Shown here: positions 51,162 through 61,330 of the stretch, piece after piece
Layout: each line of letters starts with the position of its first letter
Numbering within the stretch: position 1 is the stretch's first letter
From: Cercis canadensis
Lineage: Eukaryota > Streptophyta > Magnoliopsida > Fabales > Fabaceae
Reading direction: 5' to 3'
Assembly: GCA_003255065.1 (NCBI GenBank)
Contig: QAOA01007183.1
Span: forward strand, 1,411,001 to 1,475,000
DNA length: 64,000 nt
Notes under the pieces: model-generated
Database searches by the model: none
What the model was told of the DNA's origin: nothing
Seen by the model: only the letters and a program-made list of their open reading frames with translations
Position numbers and translations under genes: made by a program

Positions 51162-51771
51162 TTATTTTCATATAATTAAACTCTTTGAATGTTATCTTTA
51201 ACCATTCAAAATAGATCAACTAAATTTTTTAGCTACAAGTATTAGAAAATGAAGATTTAAGCATGAGCCCTCAATCTTTTTGAGAGATCTTTGAACTATT
51301 TGTGTTATGTATGTTTATATCATTTAGTGTTATCTTAATTATTTATATATGAATATGATATTTCATGCATAATTTTTTTAAAAAAAGATAAGGTTTGAAT
51401 CTCTATTTCTTTATATATGTAGTTAGAAAATTTAGTTTTATTTATCTAATAAGGAAAAAAAAATAAAAAATAATAATTTTTTATGGTAATTTTTCTTTAA
51501 GAAATTTATTAATTATTGTCACATTTAAAATAACTGTGATTATACACCATTAAAAAATTATTATGGTCATTCACATATGTATTCTCTAATATTTTAGAAG
51601 ATAATAATAATAGAGTGTCTTTTTTATTTTTTAGTCTCATTAATAATTATTATGGGGCAATTACAAACAAATTTATGGGAGCAAAGTATAATTTTATAAT
51701 ATTATTATGAAGAAAAATTTGTAGTTAGTGGAGCAATTGCCCCCATAACCTTAAACGTGGATCCGTCATTG
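51098..51771. mobile_element. Non-autonomous hAT element, 674 bp
   Basis: The 8-bp direct repeat CATACAGG lies on both sides (51090-51097 and 51772-51779). The ends are imperfect 14-bp inverted repeats, TAGTGGCGGATCTA and CAATGACGGATCCA (right end inverted). The GTGGCGGATC core is common to many plant hAT elements. Subterminal GGGGGCAAT and ATTGCCCCC are also inverted. The AT-rich interior has no transposase frame. Confidence 0.88.
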
Positions 51772-54205
51772 CATACAGGTTATTTCGTAATACTGTAATT
51801 AGATTGAAAAGAGGTTCAATGTTGCTGTCATGAAAATAGATTCTAGTAATAATCATTGCCAGTAGCTTAATTAAATTAGTTGATGCTCGAGGGATCTTAT
51901 CCATAGCCAAACCCAAAATTTCATACATACACCATATTTTATCGGTTCTAATTAAAGCTAACTAGTCTCTGCACCTTTCATATCCTAAAGCTAGAAATTC
52001 GGATCAAAGTACGAGTGACTCTACACTTATCTCCAATATTATATTATTAATTATAGCATTATTACTGGTCCACTATAATTAAGTGCCAAAACTAGGGTTG
52101 GGTTCCCGACAGTTAAGCGCACAATATTTTTTAAAATACTCTGCACCAACCTTTGTCTGCTATTACTGTATCTCTGCGTTCAAATCTCGTTAAACTAATT
52201 ATTGATGTTTGATGATTCCCCACCCCAAGCCCCCCAAAAAAAGAAAATACAGCTCATGAAAAAGTATAGAATATTAAATTGATGAAAATCAATGAAGAGA
52301 AGTAAAATTGATAAGAAATTACTAAAAGCATGCTAAATATTTCCATCTAGCACTTCAGAAGGAAAGCTCGTGAAAAGGCTTCATGATGAGAGCCATAAAC
52401 GAAACCTTTGCAGAGATGATTTGAGATAGCATATATATCAACAAATATTGAAATCATCTCTTCGATGGTTTGAGTTATTTTTATATATATCTCATTGTTT
52501 CCAACGCCTCCTGAAGCATATAACTAATAAGCCTGATGACCTTTGGTTGGGAGTGTCTTTGTCTTAATTAGGTTAGGATTTAGGTCACAGTTGTTGTTAC
52601 AGGGATGGCTCCATCTGAATTTGCAGTGCTGACTGCTGAGGACACCAGCTTATCTGTCCAGTTTTTAATGGCACTTTCAAGTTTCCATAGGGTTCTGCTG
52701 CTTAAATGTACCAAACTTATGGATGCTTCATCTAATATATATATATAGCAAGATATCAATCTACTTGACCCAAAAAAAAGACAGAAAGTGAATAATTGTT
52801 TAAGTATTCGTTAGTGTATTGCTTCTTTCCCCTTTCGAACACTGAGTTGGACATTAATTTGTACGAGGCACCTAATGATCCTATGCTATATATGATGTTT
52901 CCATAAATACCATCTTAAGGAACAATACATATTAATTTTCATTAAATTTGATTATAAGTAACTACTAACTAGTGTTCCATTGTGTTGATAATGTCAAAGG
53001 GCATTTGGTACACTATTTTTCACGTATTGTCATGTAAAACATCTGCATATTCAAGATTGAACATTATATATATTTCAAATAATCTTTTAATTGTATTACC
53101 AAACACAGATACTAAATTTATTTTATTTGATATTGAAATAGTTGATACCTAAATATCTTATATATCAATGTAAAAATATCAAAGTTTCAAATGCCCGGAA
53201 ATTAAAAATTGTTTCATGTGTTACTGGATCTAGTAGTGTGTATTAATGAAATGAAGATAGACCCCACTTGGATGAGACTAGAATACCCTAGCTATAATTA
53301 AATATTACATTACATCTTAACCACAATTAAAGATTATTTTAAGTCTTCCAATAAATTTGTAAGATTTTAAAAGCTGAAATAGGACTCAATAAATCAATTA
53401 TGTTGTATATAGTTGTATTCAAAAGTTAAGCCACAAAGAATGTTTTTGATAGTTTACAAAAAGAATTTAAGTTGAAACATGAATACTAATATTATCACAT
53501 GCTCCATTGCTTCACAATTTTATAGAAAACTGTCTACCATTGACGATCCTCAATTGATAACGTGCACTCCCATATCCACCGGCAGATAAGAAATGGAATT
53601 TTATATTCTCATTGTGTGCATGTTTATTTTTAGAATCTCAAACACCTGGGCTCTCAAATCTGAACTAAATCAGTTTCTTAGAGCTAGTTGGATGGATTGG
53701 GTTAGAAAATTAAAGAATGACGAAACCTGAAGGAATATACCCAATTTTTTTTAGTTTTATAATAGATTTACAGTCACTCACTCACTTGTCCATAATGATC
53801 TCTTTTGTTTTTATTATTTAAATAATACGACGCCTTGAATGTTAGGATCTCTGTTTTTGAGTGCTTTCTCACTGTTCTCCTCTCAGTAAATAGTTAAAGT
53901 AACCTTCCGGCGAGGCAATTCACCGACAGTAGCAACAGTATTACCAAACTCCACTCCAGCCTCCAGGCCACAGCGGTTAATGTGAAATTTCAATTTCACC
54001 GACACGCTGCAATTTGCAAAAACCCAAAGCCAAAGCGCCTCCTTTGCCATTTTTTGACCCTTTTTATTTTGGCAGTGCCAACCATCCCTCTCAATTCCTT
54101 CTTTCGTCTTCTCTCAGTTTCGGCGGCGATCCACTCCAGAGTCCACGGTTCCTTTCCCTCAACAATCAGACAAGCAGTGCAGTATCAGTGGTCAACTCAA
54201 AGCTA

Positions 54206-55336
54206 ATGAAGATCCAGTGCGACGTGTGTAATAAAGACGAGGCTTCGGTGTTCTGCACCGCCGATGAGGCAGCCCTCTGTGACGGCTGCGACCGTCGTGT
54301 CCACCATGCCAACAAGCTCGCCTCCAAACACCAACGCTTTTCTCTTCAACGCCCTTGTGCTAAGCAATACCCTCTCTGCGATGTTTGCCTGGTATACCCT
54401 TATTTCCCTTGTTCCAAAATCCCAAGCTATATTTATTTAAAAATCATGGATTGCAGTTTGCGTCGCTCTAACTTTCCGATTACATGGGGATGATTAAATT
54501 TGTAGGAGAGGAGGGCTTTCGTGTTCTGTCAGCAGGACAGAGCGATTCTGTGCAAAGACTGTGACTTGCCAATCCATTCGGCCAACGAGCATACCCAGAA
54601 GCATGATAGGTTTCTTCTCACAGGGATTAAGCTCTCTGCCGCTGCTACTCTTTATTCACCATCAGCCTCCAATTCCGTTATCACCAATGCCTATGATTCT
54701 ATTTCTAATCCCAAGTCTCAGTCTTCAGTGAAGAACACTGCTTTTCCTTCTACTGCCATTTCAAATCCACCAATTTTGGTGACCAAAAACTCACCTTCAA
54801 CAACAGCAACAGCAACAGCATCTGCAATTGCATCCCCGACCGTTAACAAGGCTGGAGGAAGTTTGTTAACTACTGAAGGGGTGGATTCCACAAGCAGCAT
54901 ATCGGAGTATTTGATAGAGACTCTTCCGGGTTGGCAGGTTGAAGACCTTCTTGATTCATCTTCTGTTCCGTTCGGTTTATGTAAGGTTAGTAAGTAACTT
55001 GCTATCTTGGTTCATGTTGACAATCTTTTTGTTCTCTTTCTTTGAATTCTTGTTAATCCTCTATTACCCGTGCAGAATGATGATATGTTGCCGTTTTTCG
55101 ATGCCGATATTGAGGGTAATCTGGGTTCTTTCTCGCCCGGGAGTATGGGGATCTGGGTTCCTCAAGCACCCTCTCCTCTGTATTCTGCACAAATGGATCG
55201 TCAGATTGGGTTTAAAGAGACAAAGGATACCACAAATATCAAAGCCAGCAGATCAAGGTTGAGGGATGATAATTTCATAGTTCCACAGATTAGCCCTCCC
55301 TCCATTAGCGCCAAGAGATCCAGAATTCTATGGTAA
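54206..55336 (+). CDS. Double B-box zinc-finger protein, BBX20/BBX21 clade
   Basis: Transcriptional regulator of light signalling; clade members act with HY5 in de-etiolation and anthocyanin control. Exons 54206-54391, 54506-54985 and 55076-55336 give 308 residues. B-box 1 starts at C5 (CDVCNKDEASVFCTADEAAL) and B-box 2 at C58 (CDVCLERRAFVFCQQDRAIL), each with the full Cys/His/Asp zinc ligand set visible. There is no CCT domain, which fits structure group IV. The middle has the clade motif ISEYLIETLPGWQVEDLLDS, and the C-terminus has GIWVPQAP and VPQISPPS, similar to the VP/C-terminal motif of BBX21. The start MKIQCDVC is the family start; the longer open frame upstream to 54014 is 5' UTR. 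BBX20 versus BBX21 is not settled. Confidence 0.94.
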
Positions 55337-57155
55337 AAACAAGCCTCAAAGTCGAATCTTGTCAGGAAAACAGCCCCGTGTCTTCTCTTTTCCTTTACTC
55401 CCTCCCCGTATTTGTCTTGAATTTCTCTCTGTTCTTGTTTTATACTGTTGATTTGGTTCCATTTGACTGTTTGTTTTCTCAACTTACCCTCCCTGCTTCC
55501 CTCCAATTGGAATGTGTTTCGAATTCCATCATTTTGTACTTTTGTGTATCATTGTAAATATGAACCGTTGCAAAGCTTTTTTCTTTCCCTGTTTTTATAT
55601 CATTTTTACTACATGTTGAGAAGTATTTCTAGGGAACACATTTCAGGAATTTGCAGAAGAATATTAATGATGATCTTGGTAACCGTAGTCACATGAAAAC
55701 TTCACCAGTTAAACGTCGAGGGAAACTGTAACTTACTCCTCTTTTCGGTCGGGGACAAGAGAATACAATTTTGGATGTAAGACACCTAGAAACGAAGAAA
55801 AGGTTGAAGTAGAAGATTGCACAGGTAAATATGATGATTCAGATTAGAGAAAGAGACAGAGGTGGGGGCACAGGAGGCAAAAAGGGTCAGAATAGATAGC
55901 GTTTGGTTTGGTCTGAACTTAGAAATTCCTTGGTGGGGTGACCGTACCCATCATTGGATTGGCCTTTCAAAAATGGAAAATTGGTGTGGCTTCTGTAGGG
56001 ACTTGGCTCACTTCTCTGACCTTTTTTGCCCGTGGAGATAAACATGGAGTGGCGTGCGTGTTAGGGTAGGACTTCTCAGAATTGTTCACTAATCACTGTA
56101 GATACAAGTTTATCAGCAGTATGTGTTTTTGGTTGTTGCTCGTTAATCGTTGCCAACAGTTATTGGTATTTGATTAGCTCAGGAAGGGAAAAAATATCAA
56201 TTTTCAGTAAACCTCCTACAGTAGGTTGAGTTACATAAACAATCTGTAACATTAATATATCATTAACATGGTTTAGGAGATCAATGAGCAGGTCTTACGA
56301 TCATCCGAAATGTATAGCCTTTTTGTTTGCTCAACTTGGCTGTAAAATGTTTAATGTCATATTGCCCATATCTAATTTGTAGGTGTGGCATTGGCGGTGG
56401 AAGTGGAAAGTAGATCTAGGTTAATAGGATCAATAAAGGCACGTCAACTTCCTGGTCTGCGAGTGTGTCCTTGCCAACACATCGATTTCAAGCTTCTGAC
56501 GTTAAACCGAATTCACATCCAACTTTGTGGTCTGCATAGTGAATGTCTACATTGTGAGCCAAGCTAAGCAGTCGATCCACATAAGTGGACCTCAAAACCA
56601 GTCTACTCTCTCTCTCTCTCTCTCTACTTCTCTTCCATGGAAGCTTTTAAACTCATTTCAATTCCGTGTGTTTGAGCCCAGATTTTAGTTGATGTTGCCT
56701 TTGTTCTCTATTGTTGACAAAGGCGCAGAATTTGCTTCGGACAAAAAATATCATTGGAAGGACGAGCAGGAAAGGGATATGACAAAGCCTACTGGGGCTA
56801 AATATGGTGTTGCTGGCAGATAGGTTCGGGACTCATTTACTTAGGAGTTTGCTTTTTGTTTTCTTATCTTTGTAGACAAAATACGCATAGGATGGACCTA
56901 ACATGGTTATGAATTGTGAAGTTGATGATGAAGCCTCTGTTTCTTTTGTATGAATCTTTAATTCACATAATACTATATTAGAAAGAAAAAAAATGTATAT
57001 TTATTTGAATTAAATTACAATAGTGGTGGTTTCATCTTTTATGTCTAACGGGTGTAAGAAGCTATTTAGATAAATGTAAGAGAGGTTTGAAATCATTTAT
57101 TCTATATAAACAATTTATCTTGTTATTGTCTTTTCCTTACTCAAAGGCAACTTGA

Positions 57156-57367
57156 GTAGGTTTTTTAGATATTTTTGATATTTAGATAATATGTCATATT
57201 ATATGAGAATAATTAATGTATAAATAATATGTGTATAAATTAATTATTTTTAAATTTTGTTACAAAAATAAAATAAATTATATTTATATCTAATAAAATA
57301 TAAAAATTATATATACTTATTATGTTAGTATAATATAATATATTTATATATTATCATAGAATTACCG
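57156..57367 (-). mobile_element. MITE, family B, copy 2
   Basis: Read on the minus strand this 212-bp unit follows the nested element at 40029-40241 throughout: ATCATAGAATT at one end, TTTTTATATTTTATTAGATA and TTTAAAAATAATTAATTT inside, and ATATCTAAAAAACCTAC at the other end. The target duplication is no longer visible, so it is probably older than copy 1. Confidence 0.7.
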
Positions 57368-57497
57368 TTAAATTTTTTTTTTTGTATGAGTTTTTTGGTA
57401 TATTTTTTTTACCTTTCCAACCTTTTTCGTATTGCTTATGTTCCTAATATTGAGAAAACCATAAATAAATAAATAAATACGCCGGCACATGGACATG

Positions 57498-57579
57498 CAA
57501 AAGGATCCTTTTTTTTTTTTTTTTTAAATTTTTTGGTAATAACTCGGCTGGGCAGAAACCCAGCACAAAAGGATCCTTT
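57498..57579 (-). mobile_element. 54-bp LINE tail flanked by a 14-bp target duplication
   Basis: CAAAAGGATCCTTT occurs at 57498-57511 and 57566-57579. The insert between them, read on the minus strand, is TGCTGGGTTTCTGCCCAGC, a hairpin, then CGAGTTATTACC and a long A-rich tail. The target repeat and A-tail show retroposition. Only the last few dozen bases of the source element were copied. Confidence 0.8.
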
Positions 57580-57700
57580 CTGGCTTGTGGAGATAAGGAC
57601 CATAAAATTTTATAACAAAATTACTGTAATAAATTGCTCAATAGCTCAGAGTCCCTTAAATTCAAATAGGATAAATATTCTTTCATATCACCGTATGGAA

Positions 57701-58544
57701 GAGGAATCGGTTAAAAACTTGAATATTGTACATTTCAAATCATAATTTCATAGATATAGTACTTTTTAAATTATTTCTTTTGTTACAATAATTTTTATTT
57801 TTTTAATATTTTTTTTCACTGCCAATGTTGCAATTTTATATGTTGTATTGAAGACAGTGTCGCATTTTGGGAAGTTGCGGCACTGAATAGTGCCGCATTT
57901 TTGGCACTGAATCCTGGCTGCTGCTGCTTTTCCTGTGGCTGAACATAACAGATTTTGGATTTAACAGTTTTATTTCTTTTGCTAAGGTTTAACACTTTAC
58001 CAATTACCCCTATTTGGTAAATGATCATTTCCATGCAATTGCATATATAACTTTCACACCCTGTCTCCCCACTGGACTGAGAATTGAATAAAATGTGTAA
58101 ATTACAAAATTTAGTAAATTTCTAATTGTAAAAAGAATATAAATATAAGAGTGGTGCGCAAAAAACAAATAGAGGAACCCTTGAATTTAACATGTACAAG
58201 ATTGTTGTGATCATTGCAATGGCTCTGTTAGGAAGCACTCATGCAAAGTAGAGTTGGGCCAATTGCAAAACCCAACTGCAGGCTACTGATTTTGCTAATA
58301 AAATGTCTAAACTTGGAGATCAACTCAGTCCAAAAATGCGGCAGTGTTCAGTGCAGCAACTTCCCAAAATGCGGCACTATCTTTAAAACCACATACATAA
58401 TTGTGACATAGGTGATAAACAGACAAAAAAAATTTAAAAATAAAAATTACCGTAACAGAAAGAAACAGTTTGAAAGTGTCATATCCATGAAATTATGATT
58501 GAAATGTACAATATTCAAATCTTAGATCCGAGAAATCGATTCCA
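57701..58544. mobile_element. Inverted-repeat element with arms of about 215 bp and a unique loop
   Basis: The left arm (57701 to about 57915) and the right arm (about 58330 to 58544) are inverted copies. They share GAATATTGTACATTTCAA, CATAATTTCAT, TAATTTTTATTTTT, GCATTTTGGGAAGTTGC and TGCCGCATTTTTGG. The roughly 400-base loop is not repeated and holds a TATATAA word (58045) and a short open frame with a secretory leader (58192). No transposase or target duplication was found. It could be a foldback transposon that captured host DNA, or an inverted duplication able to make a long hairpin RNA. Confidence 0.65.
58192..58386 (+). pseudogene. Possible captured fragment of a small secreted-protein gene
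   Basis: ATG at 58192 opens 19 codons (MYKIVVIIAMALLGSTHAK) that look like a signal peptide with an Ala-type cleavage site. A single TAG follows, then another 44 sense codons in the same frame (SWANCKTQLQATDFANKMSK...) to TAA at 58384. A TATATAA word lies about 150 bases upstream. I do not recognise the family, and chance is possible in so short a frame. Confidence 0.3.
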
Positions 58545-58905
58545 CTAAATTTCAAATATTATAAAACATACAAAGACGCACAAAGATACAAGACACAGAG
58601 CTATAAATTAATTACTGACAAAAGCAAAGATTCTCCATGGGCATATATCTGTCTAAACCTACAAAGACACATAAAGCTTCTCTAATAAAGCAGAATCCAA
58701 GCGAAGGAGGGACTCATGTGCCATAATAAAACTTATGTAATGGTCCGGGTCTTTAAAACCATTGTCAACTTAATGATCTAACATTTAACAAAACAAAGCC
58801 AATGCAGACCATTGATATCCAAATCACAATTTTGAACAAGGGAGTCAATATGAAATTATCAGAGAAAAAAAAAAAAAGGAAGAAGAATTGCCTTAGCGGG
58901 CGCAT

Positions 58906-59544
58906 TCAGGGGCGGCGACAATGAGCCTTGCACATATGGTGGCAGTCATAGAAACAAGGTCCACCGCAGTGAAGGGGACAATCCAACCTCATGCCTCGGC
59001 AGCGTGTCCTGGCCATGCATTGTGCAAATTCCCCCATCCTATAGTCTTCCCTGTCAAATATTCTATTCCTGTAGGGGCGGTAAGGGTGCATGCCTCTTCC
59101 TCCTCCTCCCTTCCCTCTACCACCATGTTTTGGTTGGCCTCCACATCCCCATTTCCACCAACCACCTCCTCCTCCTCCCCATCCCCATCCACCACCACCA
59201 CCACCACCGCCTCCCCCTCCTCCACCTCCTCCCCCCCCTCCACCACCCCATCCCCATTTAAAACTGCCTCCGCCTCCGCCTCCACCGCCACCTACGCCTC
59301 CACCACCACCTCCACCTCCTCCTCCTCCTCCTCTATAATACCAACTTCCTTTACTTGTATTGAACACAACTTCATTGTCGGAGCTGTTGCGTCTTGCGTT
59401 ATCATGATCATGCTGTTCAGAGAGAGTTACGTAAGTGGTATTGCCTTGACTAGGAACAGTGCCATTTTTCAGCTGGTTACCTTTAAGCCCAACAGTTGCC
59501 ACTGCAAGGATTAAGAGAACCCGTAAAATTCTCAAGTTCTCCAT
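58906..59544 (-). CDS. Secreted glycine-rich protein with cysteine-rich C-terminus
   Basis: Single-exon gene of 212 residues. The first 20 or so residues (ENLRILRVLLILAVATVGL) are a signal peptide, so the protein is probably exported to the cell wall. A polar segment follows, then about 70 residues that are almost all Gly with a few Trp, Val and Lys, then a basic stretch and a compact C-terminal domain with eight Cys. Six of these are spaced exactly C-x3-C-x3-C-x3-C-x3-C-x3-C. The C-terminal domain is widely seen on plant glycine-rich proteins, but I know no proven function. The repetitive Gly codons create long antisense open frames that should be ignored. The start is the only ATG that gives a signal peptide. 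Confidence 0.88.
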   Translation of the reverse strand: MENLRILRVLLILAVATVGLKGNQLKNGTVPSQGNTTYVTLSEQHDHDNARRNSSDNEVVFNTSKGSWYYRGGGGGGGGGGGGVGGGGGGGGGSFKWGWGGGGGGGGGGGGGGGGGGGGWGWGGGGGGWWKWGCGGQPKHGGRGKGGGGRGMHPYRPYRNRIFDREDYRMGEFAQCMARTRCRGMRLDCPLHCGGPCFYDCHHMCKAHCRRP

Positions 59545-59601
59545 TTTGGTACAAAATTAAGAAGAAAATGTTATACACGAACGCTCATCTCCTTGAAGGC
59601 C

Positions 59602-59613
59602 TAAATATATAAT
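59602..59613 (-). promoter_or_regulatory. TATA box of the glycine-rich protein gene
   Basis: The minus strand reads ATTATATATTTA, about 60 bases before the start codon, which predicts a short leader beginning near 59575. Confidence 0.55.
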
Positions 59614-61330
59614 TAACAGCTAGACACAAGCCGTCCCCACCAGATCATATCTATAAGAAAAATCAAAACACCATGCCTTAGTTCTCACTTTGTCCCCACC
59701 TACTACTCCAGTCAGTGCTGCACCTCAGACTACCCAAACCTCGCCCACTGACAGTGCAAGTGCACGAGCTCCCCTCTTGGTTTGTCTTGGCCACAAACTG
59801 CCCCCATTCCCCAATGGGGCGGCAATAATGATCAAAGTTCCATGGTCCACTCCATCAGTTTTAATATTGTAAAACTGAATGATAAATCGTGATATATAGA
59901 TTATCAATATATACTGCTAATTAGGAGAGAATATCTGATATGACTCAATAGAAACAGCTTTAAGAAGTCACTTTCAAAGTTGCACTGAACATAATCAAAG
60001 CCATCAATCAGTATGTCAAAAACTGCTTTAACTAATTGGTACAATTGTGAGATTTTGCTAAAAGTGCGACAATTATTAAATAGAATATAAAGCAAAAATG
60101 TACTACCGGACTGTTTCATTGCTATAATTTGATATTTTTTGCAAATTAATATCATTAAAAGCGTCTTTTTGGAGTGGACAAACAAACTAAAATTCTTCAA
60201 TTTTTGCTGATTGATGAAGTTCTCATACACAAAGCACGTTTCTCATAGTACAAAAATTTTCTCACATAGACTCTTTCATGTGACATCTTCACAGATAGGA
60301 CATTATGCCTTCAACAAAGCTAACATGTTTCAAAGCAATGGAGACTTTCTCTCCAATAGAATAATGCATGCAAATTAAGTGCCTTCAAGTACATCTCAAA
60401 GGATGAACACTAATAGATGGCAGTTGGTGGTTGCTTATTAGTTGGGTACGCGCATCATCTTGGTATATCCAACCCTACATATTTGCTATCGTCTGAATTA
60501 CTATTTGCTTGGCCTTGAAGCCTACGACTCCAGGGAGCGTATATCACAAGAAGGAGGAGGCGTAGTAGAGACGGTTGGGACAATGGTATTGGTTGCATAA
60601 TATACCATGCAAATAGGTACGGATATATATATATATATATATATATACATTCCTCGAAAAATATGTGCATGCCATCATGCGGCCGACCAACCACGTGATA
60701 TGCATTACCAAACTAACCAACCATATAAAAACAAATTTAATAAACACCTTTTAACACCTATAATATCTCAATCTAATATGCCAATCCTAACATTTAAGAT
60801 TAACAGTTTACTGAGGTTATGCACAGGGAGCACCAATAACAAGCTAAGCATACTTTCCCCGGGCAACGAGCAAATGCTGCAATGTTCATCCTGGATAAAT
60901 GATGGTACAAGGTTAAAAGGATGTCCGCTATACTGCACCTTTATTGCCCCTACCGTCCCGCTTTATGGTAGAAGTCAGGGTCATCACTCTTTATCCTCAA
61001 AGCATTCAGAGGCACAAAAATCTAGACCATTAAACTTCAAAGCCCTTTCTCTCATGATTTTTTGTTGCTTCGATTCAAGTCACTAAAGCGATGTAATGGT
61101 TAAAAGAGTAGTGATGTTAAGCCCCACATAAGGCATTCAATTTAAATATTTAAATAAGAAAAAAAGATGTTTTAGTGGCCTCTCCAAATTAGGCACTTTC
61201 CGCAGTGTTCCATCCAGAGTCATGTAACTCTAACGCAGACAGATATACAATTACCACGAATCAGTGAAAACAAAACTTTTCAAGCTTCCTTTCTTGGTCA
61301 TAATGTGGAAATGAGCAAGAGCGAAATTAA
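59614..61330. other. Intergenic region before the DUF726 gene
   Basis: It holds the promoter of the glycine-rich protein gene at the left and the 3' UTR of the DUF726 gene at the right. An (AT)n microsatellite lies at 60623-60648. Open frames such as 60607-61086 run across the microsatellite and show no protein features. Nothing else supported. Confidence 0.5.

Larger units (their letters stand above)
47075..54205. other. Gene-poor region with a MULE-MITE and a hAT element
   Basis: The first few hundred bases include the 3' UTR of the FHA gene. Two dated transposon insertions (48692-49047 and 51098-51771) are described separately. Short (CT)n tracts lie at about 49548-49566 and an (AT)n tract at about 51137-51155. 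Overlapping open frames on both strands at 50353-50752 lack any recognisable feature. The last kilobase should hold the BBX promoter. Confidence 0.5.
55337..58905. other. Intergenic region between the BBX and glycine-rich protein genes
   Basis: It begins with the BBX 3' UTR. No gene is recognised. A (CT)n tract lies at about 56609-56627. Mobile sequences at 57156-57367, 57498-57579 and 57701-58544 are described separately. The open frame at 56385-56567 lacks an ATG start and family features. Confidence 0.5.

Noticed and set aside
54014..54205. Upstream extension of the BBX frame by 64 codons
   Set aside because: BBX proteins begin MKI(Q/R)CDVC; the extension has no family similarity and is best read as 5' UTR.
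56385..56567. 60-codon frame after the BBX gene
   Set aside because: GTG start, no homology recognised, and the length is compatible with chance.
58921..59514. Long plus-strand frames rich in Ser/Thr/Pro or Pro opposite the glycine-rich gene
   Set aside because: They are antisense shadows of the Gly-codon repeat. The minus-strand frame alone has a signal peptide and an ordered Cys domain.
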